Shown one piece after another: positions 16,874-26,001 of a stretch of 64,000 nucleotides of DNA (position 1 is the first letter of the stretch; every line of letters begins with the position of its first letter). The notes below the pieces were generated by a model that worked only from the letters and a program-made list of their open reading frames with translations, made no database searches and had not been told where the DNA came from. Origin of the DNA: JAAUTY01 sp964397305 (GTDB taxonomy: Bacteria > Cyanobacteriota > Cyanobacteriia > Cyanobacteriales > Spirulinaceae); the NCBI GenBank assembly GCA_964397305.1, contig CAYNIP010000013.1, positions 33,887 to 97,886 on the forward strand, written 5' to 3'. Made by a program: the position numbers and the translations under genes.

Positions 16874-17157
16874 GGCTGTCCCCAGAGATGTTGAACTTAA
16901 ATTCATCGTAGCGAATGCCGTTCCATTTGTCCGCACCGCTTGCAGGCAGAGCAATGCAACCCCCAACCAAGTTAATGAAACATGCCTTTGCAAGGATGTT
17001 CAATGGGCGCGTCCGAATCTCAGTCATGGTGCGGATGGCGTGGCTTGGCGTAGAGACTTACCAAGCTGGAACCACTCGCTTTTTTTGGCAAGTGGCTGTG
17101 TCATTTCCTGCTATGCTTTTGCCAGAATACAATCTGAATAACCACTTGGTAGCGTCA

Positions 17158-17355
17158 ATGTCTTCCCACCAAGAACTCACCCTCACCCTCGCCGCCCCCG
17201 ACAACAACCCCATCCTCCTAACCCCCACCTTCCTCAAAGGCAGCGGCATCATCCCCCCCGACTGGCCACTCGCCCGCCAACCCCGCCTCACCCCTCAACT
17301 CGCCCAAATCTCCTTTACTAACGGCGTCAGCCTCACCCTGATCAGAGGATTATGA
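17158..17355 (+). pseudogene. N-terminal fragment of a cyanobacterial hypothetical protein
   Basis: Encodes MSSHQELTLTLAAPDNNPIL and continues through LTPTFLKGSGIIPPDWPLARQPRLTPQLAQISFTNGVSLTLIRGL. The pattern 'LTLAAPDxNPI…PTFL…IIPPDWxLARxP…A.I.F.NGV' resembles the beginning of longer cyanobacterial proteins of unknown function, from memory. The frame stops just where such proteins continue, 13 bases before the end of the Uma2 gene, so this looks like a 5' remnant. Confidence 0.45.
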
Positions 17356-17368
17356 GACAGTCTCTGGA

Positions 17369-18307
17369 TTAAGGGGTTTGACGGTCTTGGATCTGCTCCA
17401 CCACCGCTAGGGGCAGATTCAGCGCGGTGGCGACTTCGGCAACACTAAGACCGAGGGCGAGGAAGCGGGATACCGCGTCGAGGCGGGCTTGGCGTTCTTG
17501 TTCTTTCTCCCGTCGCTCTTGCTCGGCTCGCTGCCGCTCCTGCTCGGCTCGTTGCCGCTCCTGCTCAGCTCGCTGCCGCTCCTGCTCAGCTCGTTGCTGC
17601 TCCTGCTCAGCCCGCTGGCGTTCTTGTTCTTTCTCCCGCCGCTCCTGCTGCTCCCGCTCCACCGCCAGCAGCACCAGACTGCCATCCGCCTGGTAAAAGC
17701 GCAGCCAGGGTGCGGTCTCGCGTACCAACTCTCCTTGCCAACTACCTAGCCACAAACCCAACTCCTGACACCACAGCCAGCCGCGCTCGTCTTTCGCTAA
17801 ATCTTGATAACTACCATCTTCCGCTAGCCGCCAACCTTGCAACGAATCGGCATCAAAGGGGTCGTAGATGAAGTACTCCCGCGTTTGAAACGTTTCGGCA
17901 TACAGCCGCTTCTTATCCCGCAAATCCGTCCGCCGCGTGCTCGGTGACAGCAACTCCACGATCACATCCGGATAGCGCCATTCCTCTTCCCAGAGCACCC
18001 AATGCTTGCGCTCTTTGCTACCGTCCACATTCAACACCACGAAGAAATCTGGCCCCCGAAAGTCCTGGCTCATGCTTCGTTGCGGGTTGTAGTGGATGAA
18101 CATATTGCCGCCCACGAAGTAGTCGCGGCGACCCGCAAAAGCCGCATGAAGCCCGTCGATGAGCACATTCATGGCGATGCGGTGAAGATTGCTCTCCAAG
18201 GGTTCTCCGTCGTCGTAGGGGAGGTCAACTCCGGCTGGCAGAGGCGTAGGGAGTTGGGCGGCGGTTTGGGGCGTGAGGTGAGGGGTTTTGGTCAGTTCGG
18301 TGGACAT
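17369..18307 (-). CDS. Uma2 family (DUF820) protein with heptad-repeat coiled coil
   Basis: A 312-residue paralogue of the 16.0-kb Uma2 protein; the two align through almost the whole core (GGNMFIHYNPQRSMSQDFRGPDFFVVLNVDG, WRYPDVIVELLSPSTRRTDLRDKKRLYAE, YFIYDPFDADSLQGWRL). The conserved D-E-K nuclease-type residues are present. The coiled coil is built from about five units of seven residues (RAEQERQ) encoded by a 21-base tandem repeat, so its length can change by slippage. It ends with SRFLALGLSVAEVATALNLP. ATG 18307 (MSTELTKT) was chosen over one four codons upstream by analogy with the paralogue. Confidence 0.88.
   Translation of the reverse strand: MSTELTKTPHLTPQTAAQLPTPLPAGVDLPYDDGEPLESNLHRIAMNVLIDGLHAAFAGRRDYFVGGNMFIHYNPQRSMSQDFRGPDFFVVLNVDGSKERKHWVLWEEEWRYPDVIVELLSPSTRRTDLRDKKRLYAETFQTREYFIYDPFDADSLQGWRLAEDGSYQDLAKDERGWLWCQELGLWLGSWQGELVRETAPWLRFYQADGSLVLLAVEREQQERREKEQERQRAEQEQQRAEQERQRAEQERQRAEQERQRAEQERREKEQERQARLDAVSRFLALGLSVAEVATALNLPLAVVEQIQDRQTP
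17519..17620. repeat. 21-bp tandem repeat (about 5 units) inside a Uma2 gene
   Basis: Units of the form TGCTCRGCTCGYTGCCGCTCC repeat about five times with one- or two-base differences. Each encodes one heptad (RAEQERQ) on the minus strand. Confidence 0.85.
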
Positions 18308-18344
18308 AAACTTCCCCACTATCGTGTTGAACCTGACTTCATCT

Positions 18345-19050
18345 TATAGCGAGGGGAAACAGCAGTCGCGGACGGTGAAGTATGGCTATGACGATCTCGA
18401 CCGCTTGGTGCGGGAGGAGATCGTTGGCGGCGAGACGACGGCCCATGCCTATGATGGGGTGGGCAATCGGGAGTCGGTGACGGTGCTGGGGTCGGGGGTG
18501 ACGCGCACTTACCGGTACGACGGGAATAACCGCTGGCAGCGGGAGTTGGTGAATGGGGTGGAGCAGGTTGCCTACGGCTATGACCGGAATGGCAATCTCA
18601 CTGAGGTGACGGAGGGCGGGGTGACGCTGACCTATGTCTAGGACGATCGCAACCGGTTGGTGCAGGTGTTGGAGAACGGCGTTGAGTTGGTGTCCTATGC
18701 CTATGACGATGACAATATCCGGGTCAGTGCGACAGCGGGCAGGGTGACGAGGAGTTTCTTGCTGGATAAGAATTGTCCCTACGCGCAGGTGCTGGAGGAG
18801 TATGAGGATGGCAACTCGGTGGCGAGCTATGCCTAGGGTCTGGATCTCATTGAGCAGGAGCGGGCGGCTCTGGAGTCTACCTATCTGGTGGATGGGTTGG
18901 GGAGTACCAGAGCGCTGCTGGATGAGGCGGGGGCGGTTCAGGCGGCGTACAATTAGGATGCTTATGGCAATCTGGTTGGGGAGCCGGGGGCGGTTGAGAA
19001 TGCCTATCGGCTTGCGGGGGAGCAGGGGGATGAGGAGTTAGGGCGGTATT
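18345..19050 (+). pseudogene. RHS/YD-repeat gene fragment with three in-frame TAG codons
   Basis: A continuous frame encodes YD repeats (VKYGYDDLDRLVREEI, AYDGVGNRESVTVLG, YGYDRNGNLTEVTEGG, YAYDDDNIRVSATAG) and the start of an RHS core (YLVDGLGSTRALLDEAGAVQ, DAYGNLVG, GEQGDEELGRY). It lacks both ends and is interrupted by TAG at 18639, 18834 and 18954. Each TAG sits exactly where the repeat calls for tyrosine (YV*DDRN, YA*GLDL, YN*DAYG), and there is no frameshift anywhere. The 3' end runs directly into the right end of a miniature element. Intact RHS proteins are large secreted or contact-dependent toxins with variable tips. Confidence 0.88.
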
Positions 19051-19085
19051 GAGTACCAACATCCCGCGCAAAATTTTGTTCACCC
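19051..19085 (+). repeat. Right-end fragment of the GGGTGGACG miniature element
   Basis: GAGTACCAACATCCCGCGCA followed by AAATTTTGTTCACCC matches only the last 35 bases of full copies. It abuts the truncated RHS gene, so a recombination or deletion between repeats may have removed the rest. Confidence 0.75.
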
Positions 19086-19214
19086 GTTAATACGGGAGGT
19101 TCCCGCTGGGGGAACCCGCCTAAGGACCAGGCGTCTGAGGCGATCAGGGTGTCGGCGAGTGCAGGGGTAAACCTCTACAATAGGGGCGGAGAGCAAGCCC
19201 GCCCGAGCAGCGAT

Positions 19215-20189
19215 ATGGCATTACTGGCACAACGGACCCTGAGCGCTTTGGGGTTAAGTCTGACCGTCTGTTTCGCCGCCTTGTCGGCTGGCGCACAAGC
19301 CTTGGATGAATTGTTGGCGGCGGGGACGGCGGCCTATGAGTCTGGGGACTTTGCCCAGGCGGCGGATATTTGGCAGCAGGTGGTGGCCGCGAACCCGGAG
19401 GACCCGATGGCACGGGTTTGGTGGGCCCTCTCCCTCTACGAGCGCGATGAAGTCAGTACCGCCCTTGACATTTTGCAGACTGCGACGGCTGACTTTCCCG
19501 AGGTTGCGGCGGTGTATCGGAGCTTGGGGCTGATCCAGGCTGAGCAGGGGGAGTTTGCGGCGGCGGTGGTGGCCTACGAGCAGGCCCTGGTGCTGGAACC
19601 AGGCGATGCGGGAACTTACTATTCCCTGGGGTTGACCCGAGAGCAACAGGGGCAGCCCGCTGCGGCGATCGCTGCTTACCGAGCTGCCCTCGCCCGGGAT
19701 CCCCGAGATCCCGCTGTCTACACGGCCCTGGGGGATGTGCTCAAGCAGCAAGGACAGCTCACGGAGGCGATCAACACGTTTCGGCAGGCCCTGGTCGTCG
19801 CTCCCAACGATCCGGTGCTGCACCGTAACTTTGGGGTGGCGCTCCAGGCGGCGAATCGTCCTCTGGAGGCGGCGATCGCCTACCGCCGTGCTTTGGACTT
19901 AGCCCCGGACTACGCGATCGCCCACAATGATCTCGGCCTGGTGCTCTGGAGCCAAGGGGATCTCCCCGGGGCGGTCCAGGCTTACCGCAACGCGATTTCC
20001 AGCGATCCGGCCTATGCTGATCCCTACAATAACCTCGGTCTGGTGCTTCAGGAGCAGGGCGATCTGCGGGGGGCGATCGCGGCCTACCGGCAGGCCCTCG
20101 CCCTGAATCCGGCCGACGAAGCGGCCCGGGAGAATCTCAACGCCGCCGAGCGCGAACTGGCGGAGCGCGCCCGGCGGCCGACTCCGTGA
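19215..20189 (+). CDS. Exported TPR-repeat protein
   Basis: A 324-residue protein with a signal peptide (MALLAQRTLSALGLSLTVCFAALSAGAQA) and about eight TPR units of 34 residues (for example AAVYRSLGLIQAEQGEFAAAVVAYEQALVLEPG). TPR proteins are scaffolds; nothing here identifies a partner. ATG 19215 was chosen because it starts the signal peptide; an in-frame ATG at 19149 lies upstream. A second TPR gene follows 78 bases later, probably a diverged duplicate. Confidence 0.85.
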   Translation: MALLAQRTLSALGLSLTVCFAALSAGAQALDELLAAGTAAYESGDFAQAADIWQQVVAANPEDPMARVWWALSLYERDEVSTALDILQTATADFPEVAAVYRSLGLIQAEQGEFAAAVVAYEQALVLEPGDAGTYYSLGLTREQQGQPAAAIAAYRAALARDPRDPAVYTALGDVLKQQGQLTEAINTFRQALVVAPNDPVLHRNFGVALQAANRPLEAAIAYRRALDLAPDYAIAHNDLGLVLWSQGDLPGAVQAYRNAISSDPAYADPYNNLGLVLQEQGDLRGAIAAYRQALALNPADEAARENLNAAERELAERARRPTP

Positions 20190-20267
20190 CCCCGCAGCGG
20201 GTCGCTTTTGGCCTAAAATACGAGACTGGTGCTCTCTTCTGGATTCCCCAGGCTTCCTGGTTGCTCT

Positions 20268-21461
20268 ATGCGAAAGCGTGATCTCCTAACCTTGGCGCTG
20301 TTGGTTCTCCTGGCAGGGTCGCCCCAGCCGGCCCAGGCCCAGAACCTCCAGCAACTTTTTGAGCGTGGCAGTGCGGCTCAGGCCGCCGGTGACTACAGCA
20401 CGGCCGAAGGGATCTGGCACCTGGCCATCGAAGTCGCCCCGGACAATGTGGCCGCGCGGATTAACCTGGGGCTTGCCTTGATGAGTCAGGCCCGCCTCGA
20501 CGAGGCCATTGCCGCCTACCGGGCGGCGATTACCCTCGATCCCAACAATGCGATCGCCTACAACAACCTCGGCAACGCCCTCAAGGTCAAGGGGAACGCC
20601 CTCGCCGCCCTGGCGGCCTACGAGCAGGCCACGCGCCTCGACTCCAGCTTTGCCACGGCCCACAGTAACTTGGGGGTCATGCAGCGTCAGCAGGGGGATC
20701 TCGAGGCGGCGATCGCCTCCCACCGCCGCGCCCTAGAGCTAGCGCCCGAAAGCGCCGTCGCCTACAACAACCTCGGCAACGCCCTCAGTGATCACGGCGA
20801 CCTGGAAGGAGCCTTGGCTGCCTATGCCCGCGCCCTGCAACTGGAGCCCAACGCCGTGCGCTACTACAACTTGGGCCTGACCCTGGCGGAACTGGGTCGC
20901 CACGGGGAGGCTGCCCGAGCCTACCAGCAGGCGCTCAACCATCAGCCCAGCTATGTTGAAGCCTACATCAACCTCGGCTTGACTCAGCGGGCCCTGGGGG
21001 ATCTCGAAGCCGCCGTGCGCTCCTACCAGGCGGCTCTGGAACGGGACCCTAACAACCCCTTTGCCTACAGCAACCTCGGCAACGCCTTGGCGGAGCGCGG
21101 GGAGCTGGAAGCGGCGATCACCGCCCACCGCCGGGCGATCGCGATCGCCCCCACGGCCATTCGCCACAACAACTTGGGCTCAGCCCTCGCTCGCACCGGC
21201 GACCTCGAGGCCGCCCGGACCGAATTTCGCCACGCCCTAGCCCTGGAGCCTCACTACACGGCAGCTCGCCAGAACCTCAGCCTGATCGAGGCGGCCCTGA
21301 CGGCCGCAGACCCCAGCCGCGAGCCCCGGGAACTAGAGCTGGATCTAGAGGCAGAAACGCCCCTGGAAGGGGATGCTGACGCGGCGGAGCCCTTGACTGA
21401 CCCTGAAGCCGATGACGCTACCCCGAAGCCGGAAGTCCCTAAGCGCCCCGATCAACTGTGA
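20268..21461 (+). CDS. Exported TPR-repeat protein
   Basis: 397 residues from ATG 20268. A signal peptide (MRKRDLLTLALLVLLAGSPQPAQAQ) is followed by about ten TPR units, several nearly identical (AYNNLGNALKVKGNALAALAAYEQATRLD, AYSNLGNALAERGELEAAITAHRRAIAIA), and an acidic unstructured tail (ELELDLEAETPLEGDADAAEPLTDPEADD). Likely a periplasmic scaffold. Its last ten bases overlap the end of the convergent miaE gene. Confidence 0.87.
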   Translation: MRKRDLLTLALLVLLAGSPQPAQAQNLQQLFERGSAAQAAGDYSTAEGIWHLAIEVAPDNVAARINLGLALMSQARLDEAIAAYRAAITLDPNNAIAYNNLGNALKVKGNALAALAAYEQATRLDSSFATAHSNLGVMQRQQGDLEAAIASHRRALELAPESAVAYNNLGNALSDHGDLEGALAAYARALQLEPNAVRYYNLGLTLAELGRHGEAARAYQQALNHQPSYVEAYINLGLTQRALGDLEAAVRSYQAALERDPNNPFAYSNLGNALAERGELEAAITAHRRAIAIAPTAIRHNNLGSALARTGDLEAARTEFRHALALEPHYTAARQNLSLIEAALTAADPSREPRELELDLEAETPLEGDADAAEPLTDPEADDATPKPEVPKRPDQL

Positions 21462-22087
21462 ATCCGGGGCTCTGGATGCAAGGTGGCCAGGATCTGGCTC
21501 TCGGCCACGGCCAAAGACTGCAAGCGGGCCTGCACCTGGGGTTGGGGAAAATAGGTCGTCGCTAGCAGCCAATACACGCCGTAGTGACGGGCTTCAGACA
21601 CCACTAAGCTTTCATAAAAAGCCGCCAGCTCAGGCTCCGGGCAGTGATGGGCCAGCAAGCTCAGGCGCTCGTGGGAGCGGGCTTCGATCAGGGCAGACAA
21701 GAGGAGCGAATCCAGCAGGCGCTCCGGTTCTGCCCGGCGGCAGAGGGCCTTGAGCTGGGAGCCATAAGGGGGCGCGTTCAGGGGGGCCAGAGAAACACCC
21801 CGCCGAGCCAGCCACTGGTTCACCTGCTCGAAGTGGTCGAGTTCTTCGCGGGCGATCGCCACCAACTGCTGCACCAGCCGCTCGTGGGCCGGATAGCGAA
21901 ACATGAGATTGAGGGCAGCGGACGCAGCCTTGCGCTCACAGTGGGAGTGATCCAAGAGGATCGTATCAAGGTGAGCCAGGGCCTGGACTAACCAAGCCTC
22001 GCTCGTTGGCTGCTGCAAAACCTGAATGGTGGCGCGGGGATTGTCAGGGCTCATGGGCCGGGGGGTGGTCAGAGATTCGGGATTCAC
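21452..22087 (-). CDS. miaE: tRNA 2-methylthio-N6-isopentenyl adenosine-37 hydroxylase, MiaE-like
   Basis: Diiron, ferritin-like enzyme that hydroxylates ms2i6A37 of tRNAs reading UNN codons. 211 residues. Diiron ligands fit the pattern HCERKAASAALNLMFRYP (Glu, His), REELDHFEQV (E, H), ALIEARSHERL and VVSEARHYGVYW (E, H). It is convergent with the TPR gene. Confidence 0.85.
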   Translation of the reverse strand: MNPESLTTPRPMSPDNPRATIQVLQQPTSEAWLVQALAHLDTILLDHSHCERKAASAALNLMFRYPAHERLVQQLVAIAREELDHFEQVNQWLARRGVSLAPLNAPPYGSQLKALCRRAEPERLLDSLLLSALIEARSHERLSLLAHHCPEPELAAFYESLVVSEARHYGVYWLLATTYFPQPQVQARLQSLAVAESQILATLHPEPRIHS

Positions 22088-22455
22088 ACGGGGGCCGCCT
22101 GGGCCGAGACCGAGGCGGCCAGCTCAGTTCAAGTGTAGCCAATCGGCGGATCGCAGGGCTGGCCGTGAGTCGCTAGCATGAGCTTGCAGGTGGTTTGCGG
22201 CTAGGGCGAGGTCTCCGAGCGGCTGTGAATTGCCCGAGAACTCTTGGCGTTCCTAGCAACTGCACCCCTCAGTTTGTCGGTATGAATTCAGGATCACGGC
22301 GCTCACCGCTGGTAATTATTCGTCATTCCTCCGCCTCTGGGGTCATACTGGAGGATAGTATCGTCGCGCGTCACACCCATCGCTACCAACTTGTGTCTAG
22401 GTCTGGGCGATCGCCACGGCTCGCGGACGACAGGCTCCGACTCGAATCAAATACC
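22088..22455. other. Gap between miaE and the phosphatase gene
   Basis: 368 bases between divergent genes. The frame upstream of the phosphatase ATG is open but its translation (PRTLGVPSNCTPQFVGMNSG) looks random. Apart from presumed promoters no feature was recognised. Confidence 0.4.
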
Positions 22456-23199
22456 ATGACCCAGCGACGAATCTTCATTGGCGACATCCACGGACACTAT
22501 GAGGCATTGATGTTGCTCTTGGAGGGGATCGCCCCCAATCCAAGTGATCAGGTTTACTTCGTCGGCGACCTGATTGATCGCGGCCCCCAGAGCGCCCAAG
22601 TGGTGGATTTTGTCATGCGTAGCCCCTATCAGTGCATCTTGGGCAACCATGAGCAGATGCTGCTCGAGGTCATGGCCAACAACCAAGCCGCCGATTTTCG
22701 CCAGGCCTGGCTCTACAGTGGCGGCAAGGCGACTCTGGATAGCTACAAAACGGGTCGCGTGACCCTTGATCACATCGACTGGCTGCGGAGCTTGCCCACC
22801 CATTTAGACCTCGGTGATGTGTGGCTTGTTCATGCCGGTCTCGATCCTCGCCTGCCCCTGCACGAGCAAAGCGCCGAGCAATTTTGCTGGATTCGGGACG
22901 AGTTTCACAGCATCAGCGAACCCTTCTTTGCCGATAAGCTGATCATTGCTGGTCACACAATCACCTTCACAATTCCCGGCGTGATGCCCGGCAAACTGGC
23001 CCAGGGAGCGGGCTGGCTGGACATTGATACCGGTGCTTACCACCGCCAGAGCGGCTGGCTGACGGGCCTGGACCTGAGCAATGAGCAAGTCTATCAGGTT
23101 CATGTGCGCCAGCAACGCCTACGCCAACTCCCCCTGGCCGAGGCCGTGGTTCAGGTCAACCCCGCCCGCATTGCCCCTCGCCGGGTTTTGACGTACTGA
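22456..23199 (+). CDS. PPP-family serine/threonine protein phosphatase (metallophosphoesterase)
   Basis: A 247-residue PP1/lambda-phosphatase-like enzyme using two metal ions. Motifs in order: GDIHGHYEAL (near residue 9), GDLIDRGPQS, GNHEQML, VHAGLDP, and a late AGHT. ATG 22456 starts directly before RRIFIGDIHG. It probably reverses Ser/Thr phosphorylation or hydrolyses a small phosphoester; the substrate cannot be told. Four bases separate it from the convergent cobS gene. Confidence 0.9.
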   Translation: MTQRRIFIGDIHGHYEALMLLLEGIAPNPSDQVYFVGDLIDRGPQSAQVVDFVMRSPYQCILGNHEQMLLEVMANNQAADFRQAWLYSGGKATLDSYKTGRVTLDHIDWLRSLPTHLDLGDVWLVHAGLDPRLPLHEQSAEQFCWIRDEFHSISEPFFADKLIIAGHTITFTIPGVMPGKLAQGAGWLDIDTGAYHRQSGWLTGLDLSNEQVYQVHVRQQRLRQLPLAEAVVQVNPARIAPRRVLTY

Positions 23200-23203
23200 G
23201 CCC

Positions 23204-23998
23204 CTACCCAGGCCACAGGGTGGCCCCTACCGCTAGGAGCAAGGCTTCGCTCCACTCCACGATCGCGCCGTAAGTGTCGCCTGTGTGGCCGCCCAAGCGG
23301 CGGTGCAGGCTGAATCCCAGGCCGAGGGCGAGGAGGCTGCCACTGCTGTGCAGGCCGAGGACCGGCCCAGGATCGGGGGCGAGGGCCAGATGGAACGCGG
23401 CAAACCCCAAGACGGTGACGGTGCTCAGCAGGAGGTCTTGGGGCTGGCGGAAGGAGCGTTGATGCCAGGCCCCCTTGCCCGTGGGCTTCAGGTAGGGATA
23501 GCGGGCGATCGCCACAACCTGCCCCCAGCGTCCCCAAGCCGCCGCCGCCGGTAGCACCCAAAGGACGACCCTAGGGGCCAGTTCGCGGAGGGCGGCCACC
23601 TTGAGCAGGGCGATCGCGAGGGCCGCCATCACCCCAAAGGCTCCGGTGCGGCTGTCTTGCATCACGGCCAAGCGTCGCGCCGGGTCTCCCACAGCCAACC
23701 CATCGGCCGTATCGATCGCGCCGTCGAGGTGCAGGCCGCCGGTTAAGCGCCAGCTCAGGGCGACGATCAGCACACTGCGGGTCAGGGGGGGACAGCCCAG
23801 GGCGGCTAAGCCGAGGTAGCTGCCCGCGGCGATCGCCCCGAGACCCAAGCCCACGAGAGGAGCCCAGCGGGCGACCCGGGTTACGTCACTACCCCAGCGG
23901 GCCGGCAGGGGCAGGACAGTGTAGAACAAGACGGCCCCGAGGCAAGATCGTCCCCAAGCGACAACCCGTAGCCACCAATCTGCGCCTGAACTTGCCAC
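23204..23998 (-). CDS. cobS: Adenosylcobinamide-GDP ribazoletransferase
   Basis: Membrane enzyme joining adenosylcobinamide-GDP to alpha-ribazole in the last steps of cobalamin (in most cyanobacteria pseudocobalamin) synthesis. 264 residues, many hydrophobic helices. The hallmark GGLHLDGAIDTADGL and RRLAVMQDSRTGAFGVMA are intact. No other cob gene is adjacent. Confidence 0.93.
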   Translation of the reverse strand: MASSGADWWLRVVAWGRSCLGAVLFYTVLPLPARWGSDVTRVARWAPLVGLGLGAIAAGSYLGLAALGCPPLTRSVLIVALSWRLTGGLHLDGAIDTADGLAVGDPARRLAVMQDSRTGAFGVMAALAIALLKVAALRELAPRVVLWVLPAAAAWGRWGQVVAIARYPYLKPTGKGAWHQRSFRQPQDLLLSTVTVLGFAAFHLALAPDPGPVLGLHSSGSLLALGLGFSLHRRLGGHTGDTYGAIVEWSEALLLAVGATLWPG

Positions 23999-24324
23999 TT
24001 ACGCCGCCGCTGCCTCCTGAGCCCTGGAATTGAGTGTAGGGGACCAGCGGGTGGCCTGGCTGCGATCGCCCCTAAAATCACAACAGCTTCAAAAACATAG
24101 GCTAAGATGTTGTCAGGAACGACTTAAACCCTTCCCATCACAACTGGCGGTAGGTGCGATCTTCCTACCGGCTCTGTGTCAGGTCTGGCGGCCTCTGCGT
24201 TGGGATGCCCTGATGCGGTGTAATGGTTGTAGAGTTTGGTGTTGCTGAGGGCTAGGGTTCTTCGGCAGCGCTCGGGGTAAGCGATATAGCACGGCTAGCT
24301 TCGTCGGCATCTCAGTGATCTCTT
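23999..24324. other. Gap upstream of the 24.3-kb gene
   Basis: 326 bases between divergent cobS and the hypothetical gene. It contains a HIP1 site and AT-rich stretches around 24076-24110 that could hold promoters. No RNA gene or ORF with convincing content was seen. Confidence 0.4.
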
Positions 24325-24774
24325 ATGTGTTACAACCAGTTCTCCCAATCTCTCCCCGCGCCCTGCATTATTGAGGCCGGTACTGTTGTCAATCCCGAAG
24401 ACATGCAGCGCCTGCTGGGCCAGCTCGACCATGTGCATTACATTCACTACCTCGATCACTGCATCCGCAACGAGGGGGATGGCTGTGTCCGCGAAGTCTT
24501 CACCGATGCCCACCAATCGACGCTGATTGCTAACCACGCGATTTACCTCAACATCCACAGTTTTGACTACTTGCAGCTCCAGCAGCTTCCGGATGGTCGC
24601 ACCTGTTTTGACCTGATCCAAGACAATCGCTGTCTGCGACTGATTCCCCTGACGGACTTCCCCGCAACCCGTGAAGTCGTGACCAGCTTTGATGATGCGA
24701 CCTTGGAAGCCATGCTGACGCAGGTCCTCTCAGCCAAGTGGGACGTACAACTCGACGACGACTACCCCTTCTAG
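24325..24774 (+). CDS. Hypothetical protein upstream of tgt
   Basis: A 149-residue soluble protein (MCYNQFSQSLPAPCIIEAGT; HYIHYLDHCIRNEGDGCVREVF; ATREVVTSFDDATLEAMLTQVLSAKWDVQLDDDYPF) with an acidic C terminus and no membrane helix. It is not recognised as a named family. It stops ten bases before tgt on the same strand, so it is probably co-transcribed with tgt and perhaps psbK. Confidence 0.7.
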   Translation: MCYNQFSQSLPAPCIIEAGTVVNPEDMQRLLGQLDHVHYIHYLDHCIRNEGDGCVREVFTDAHQSTLIANHAIYLNIHSFDYLQLQQLPDGRTCFDLIQDNRCLRLIPLTDFPATREVVTSFDDATLEAMLTQVLSAKWDVQLDDDYPF

Positions 24775-24784
24775 GGCATCCAGT

Positions 24785-25975
24785 ATGACCGACGGCGGAT
24801 GCTCCCCCTTTGCCTTCCAGATTCAAGCCACTTGCTCCCAAACCCAAGCCCGCGCCGGACTTTTCCCTACACCTCACGGAATCGTTGAGACCCCGCGCTT
24901 CATGCCCGTGGGAACCTTGGCGACGGTGAAGGGCTTGACCCCGGCTCAGCTTCAGCAGGCGGGGGCTCAGATGGTTTTAGCCAATACCTACCACCTGCAC
25001 CTCCAGCCCGGCGAGGACCTGGTAGCTGCTGCGGGAGGCCTCCACTCGTTTATGGCCTGGCCGCAGCCGCTGCTGACGGATTCTGGCGGTTTCCAGGTCT
25101 TTAGCCTCAGTGACCTCCGCCAAATTGACGAAATCGGTGTCACCTTTCGTTCCCCTCGAGACGGCCGCTTGATCGTTCTCAGCCCGGAGCGCTCGATCGC
25201 GATTCAGAATGCCCTGGGGGCTGATGTGATTATGGCCTTTGATGAATGCCCCCCGTACCCGGCGACCCGGGCGGCGGTAGCGGCGGCCACCGAGCGCACC
25301 CAACGCTGGCTTGAGCGTTGCCTGGAGGCTCACCAGCGACCTCGGGATCAGGCCCTCTTTGGCATTGTCCAGGGGGGAGTCTATCCAGAGCTGCGGCAGG
25401 CAGCGGCGGCGGCGATCGCCCAGCTTGATCTCCCCGGCTATGCCATCGGCGGCGTGAGCGTTGGCGAGCCCCCCGCCTTGATTCGCCAGATCGTCGCCCA
25501 GACAGCCCCCGGCCTCCCGGTCCACAAGCCCCGCTACTTGATGGGGGTGGGGACCTATCGTGAAATGGCCCAGGCGATCGCCGCTGGGGTCGATCTGTTC
25601 GACTGCGTGCTGCCAACGCGCCTGGGCCGCCACGGCACGGCCCTGGTGCGGGGGGAACGCTGGAACCTGAAGAATACCCGCTTCCGCCAGGACCTCGTGC
25701 CGCTAGATGCGGACTGCCCCTGCTACACCTGCCAGCACTTCAGCCGCGCCTACCTGAGCCATCTGGTGCGGGCTCGGGAACTGCTGGCTTCGGTGCTGCT
25801 CTCGCTGCACAATGTCACGGAGCTGATTCGCTTTACCCAACGAATTCGAGCGGCGATCCAGGGCGATCGCTTCCCCCAAGAGTTTGCCCCGTGGCTCTCG
25901 GAACCCGCCGCGGCCGCAAGCTCCCCCGAAGCACTCGCGGCTCCCCCCGCCGTGATAGGATCGGGAGAAATTTAA
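24785..25975 (+). CDS. tgt: tRNA-guanine(34) transglycosylase
   Basis: Exchanges guanine 34 for preQ1 in tRNAs with GUN anticodons, on the way to queuosine. 396 residues. The catalytic aspartate region is LLTDSGGFQVFSLSDLR. FDECPPYPATR, GIVQGGVYPELR, GGVSVGEP and the second Asp region DLFDCVLPTRLGRHG are present. The zinc site CPCYTCQHFSRAYLSHL is intact. The C-terminal 20 residues are a low-complexity Ala/Pro extension. psbK follows after 26 bases, an arrangement seen in other cyanobacteria. Confidence 0.96.
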   Translation: MTDGGCSPFAFQIQATCSQTQARAGLFPTPHGIVETPRFMPVGTLATVKGLTPAQLQQAGAQMVLANTYHLHLQPGEDLVAAAGGLHSFMAWPQPLLTDSGGFQVFSLSDLRQIDEIGVTFRSPRDGRLIVLSPERSIAIQNALGADVIMAFDECPPYPATRAAVAAATERTQRWLERCLEAHQRPRDQALFGIVQGGVYPELRQAAAAAIAQLDLPGYAIGGVSVGEPPALIRQIVAQTAPGLPVHKPRYLMGVGTYREMAQAIAAGVDLFDCVLPTRLGRHGTALVRGERWNLKNTRFRQDLVPLDADCPCYTCQHFSRAYLSHLVRARELLASVLLSLHNVTELIRFTQRIRAAIQGDRFPQEFAPWLSEPAAAASSPEALAAPPAVIGSGEI

Positions 25976-26001
25976 CAAGCTGTATTGGGAACTCGTTGAG
26001 T

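Noticed and set aside
22195..22455. N-terminal extension of the phosphatase by 87 codons
   Set aside because: The translation lacks family similarity and the conserved domain starts immediately after ATG 22456.
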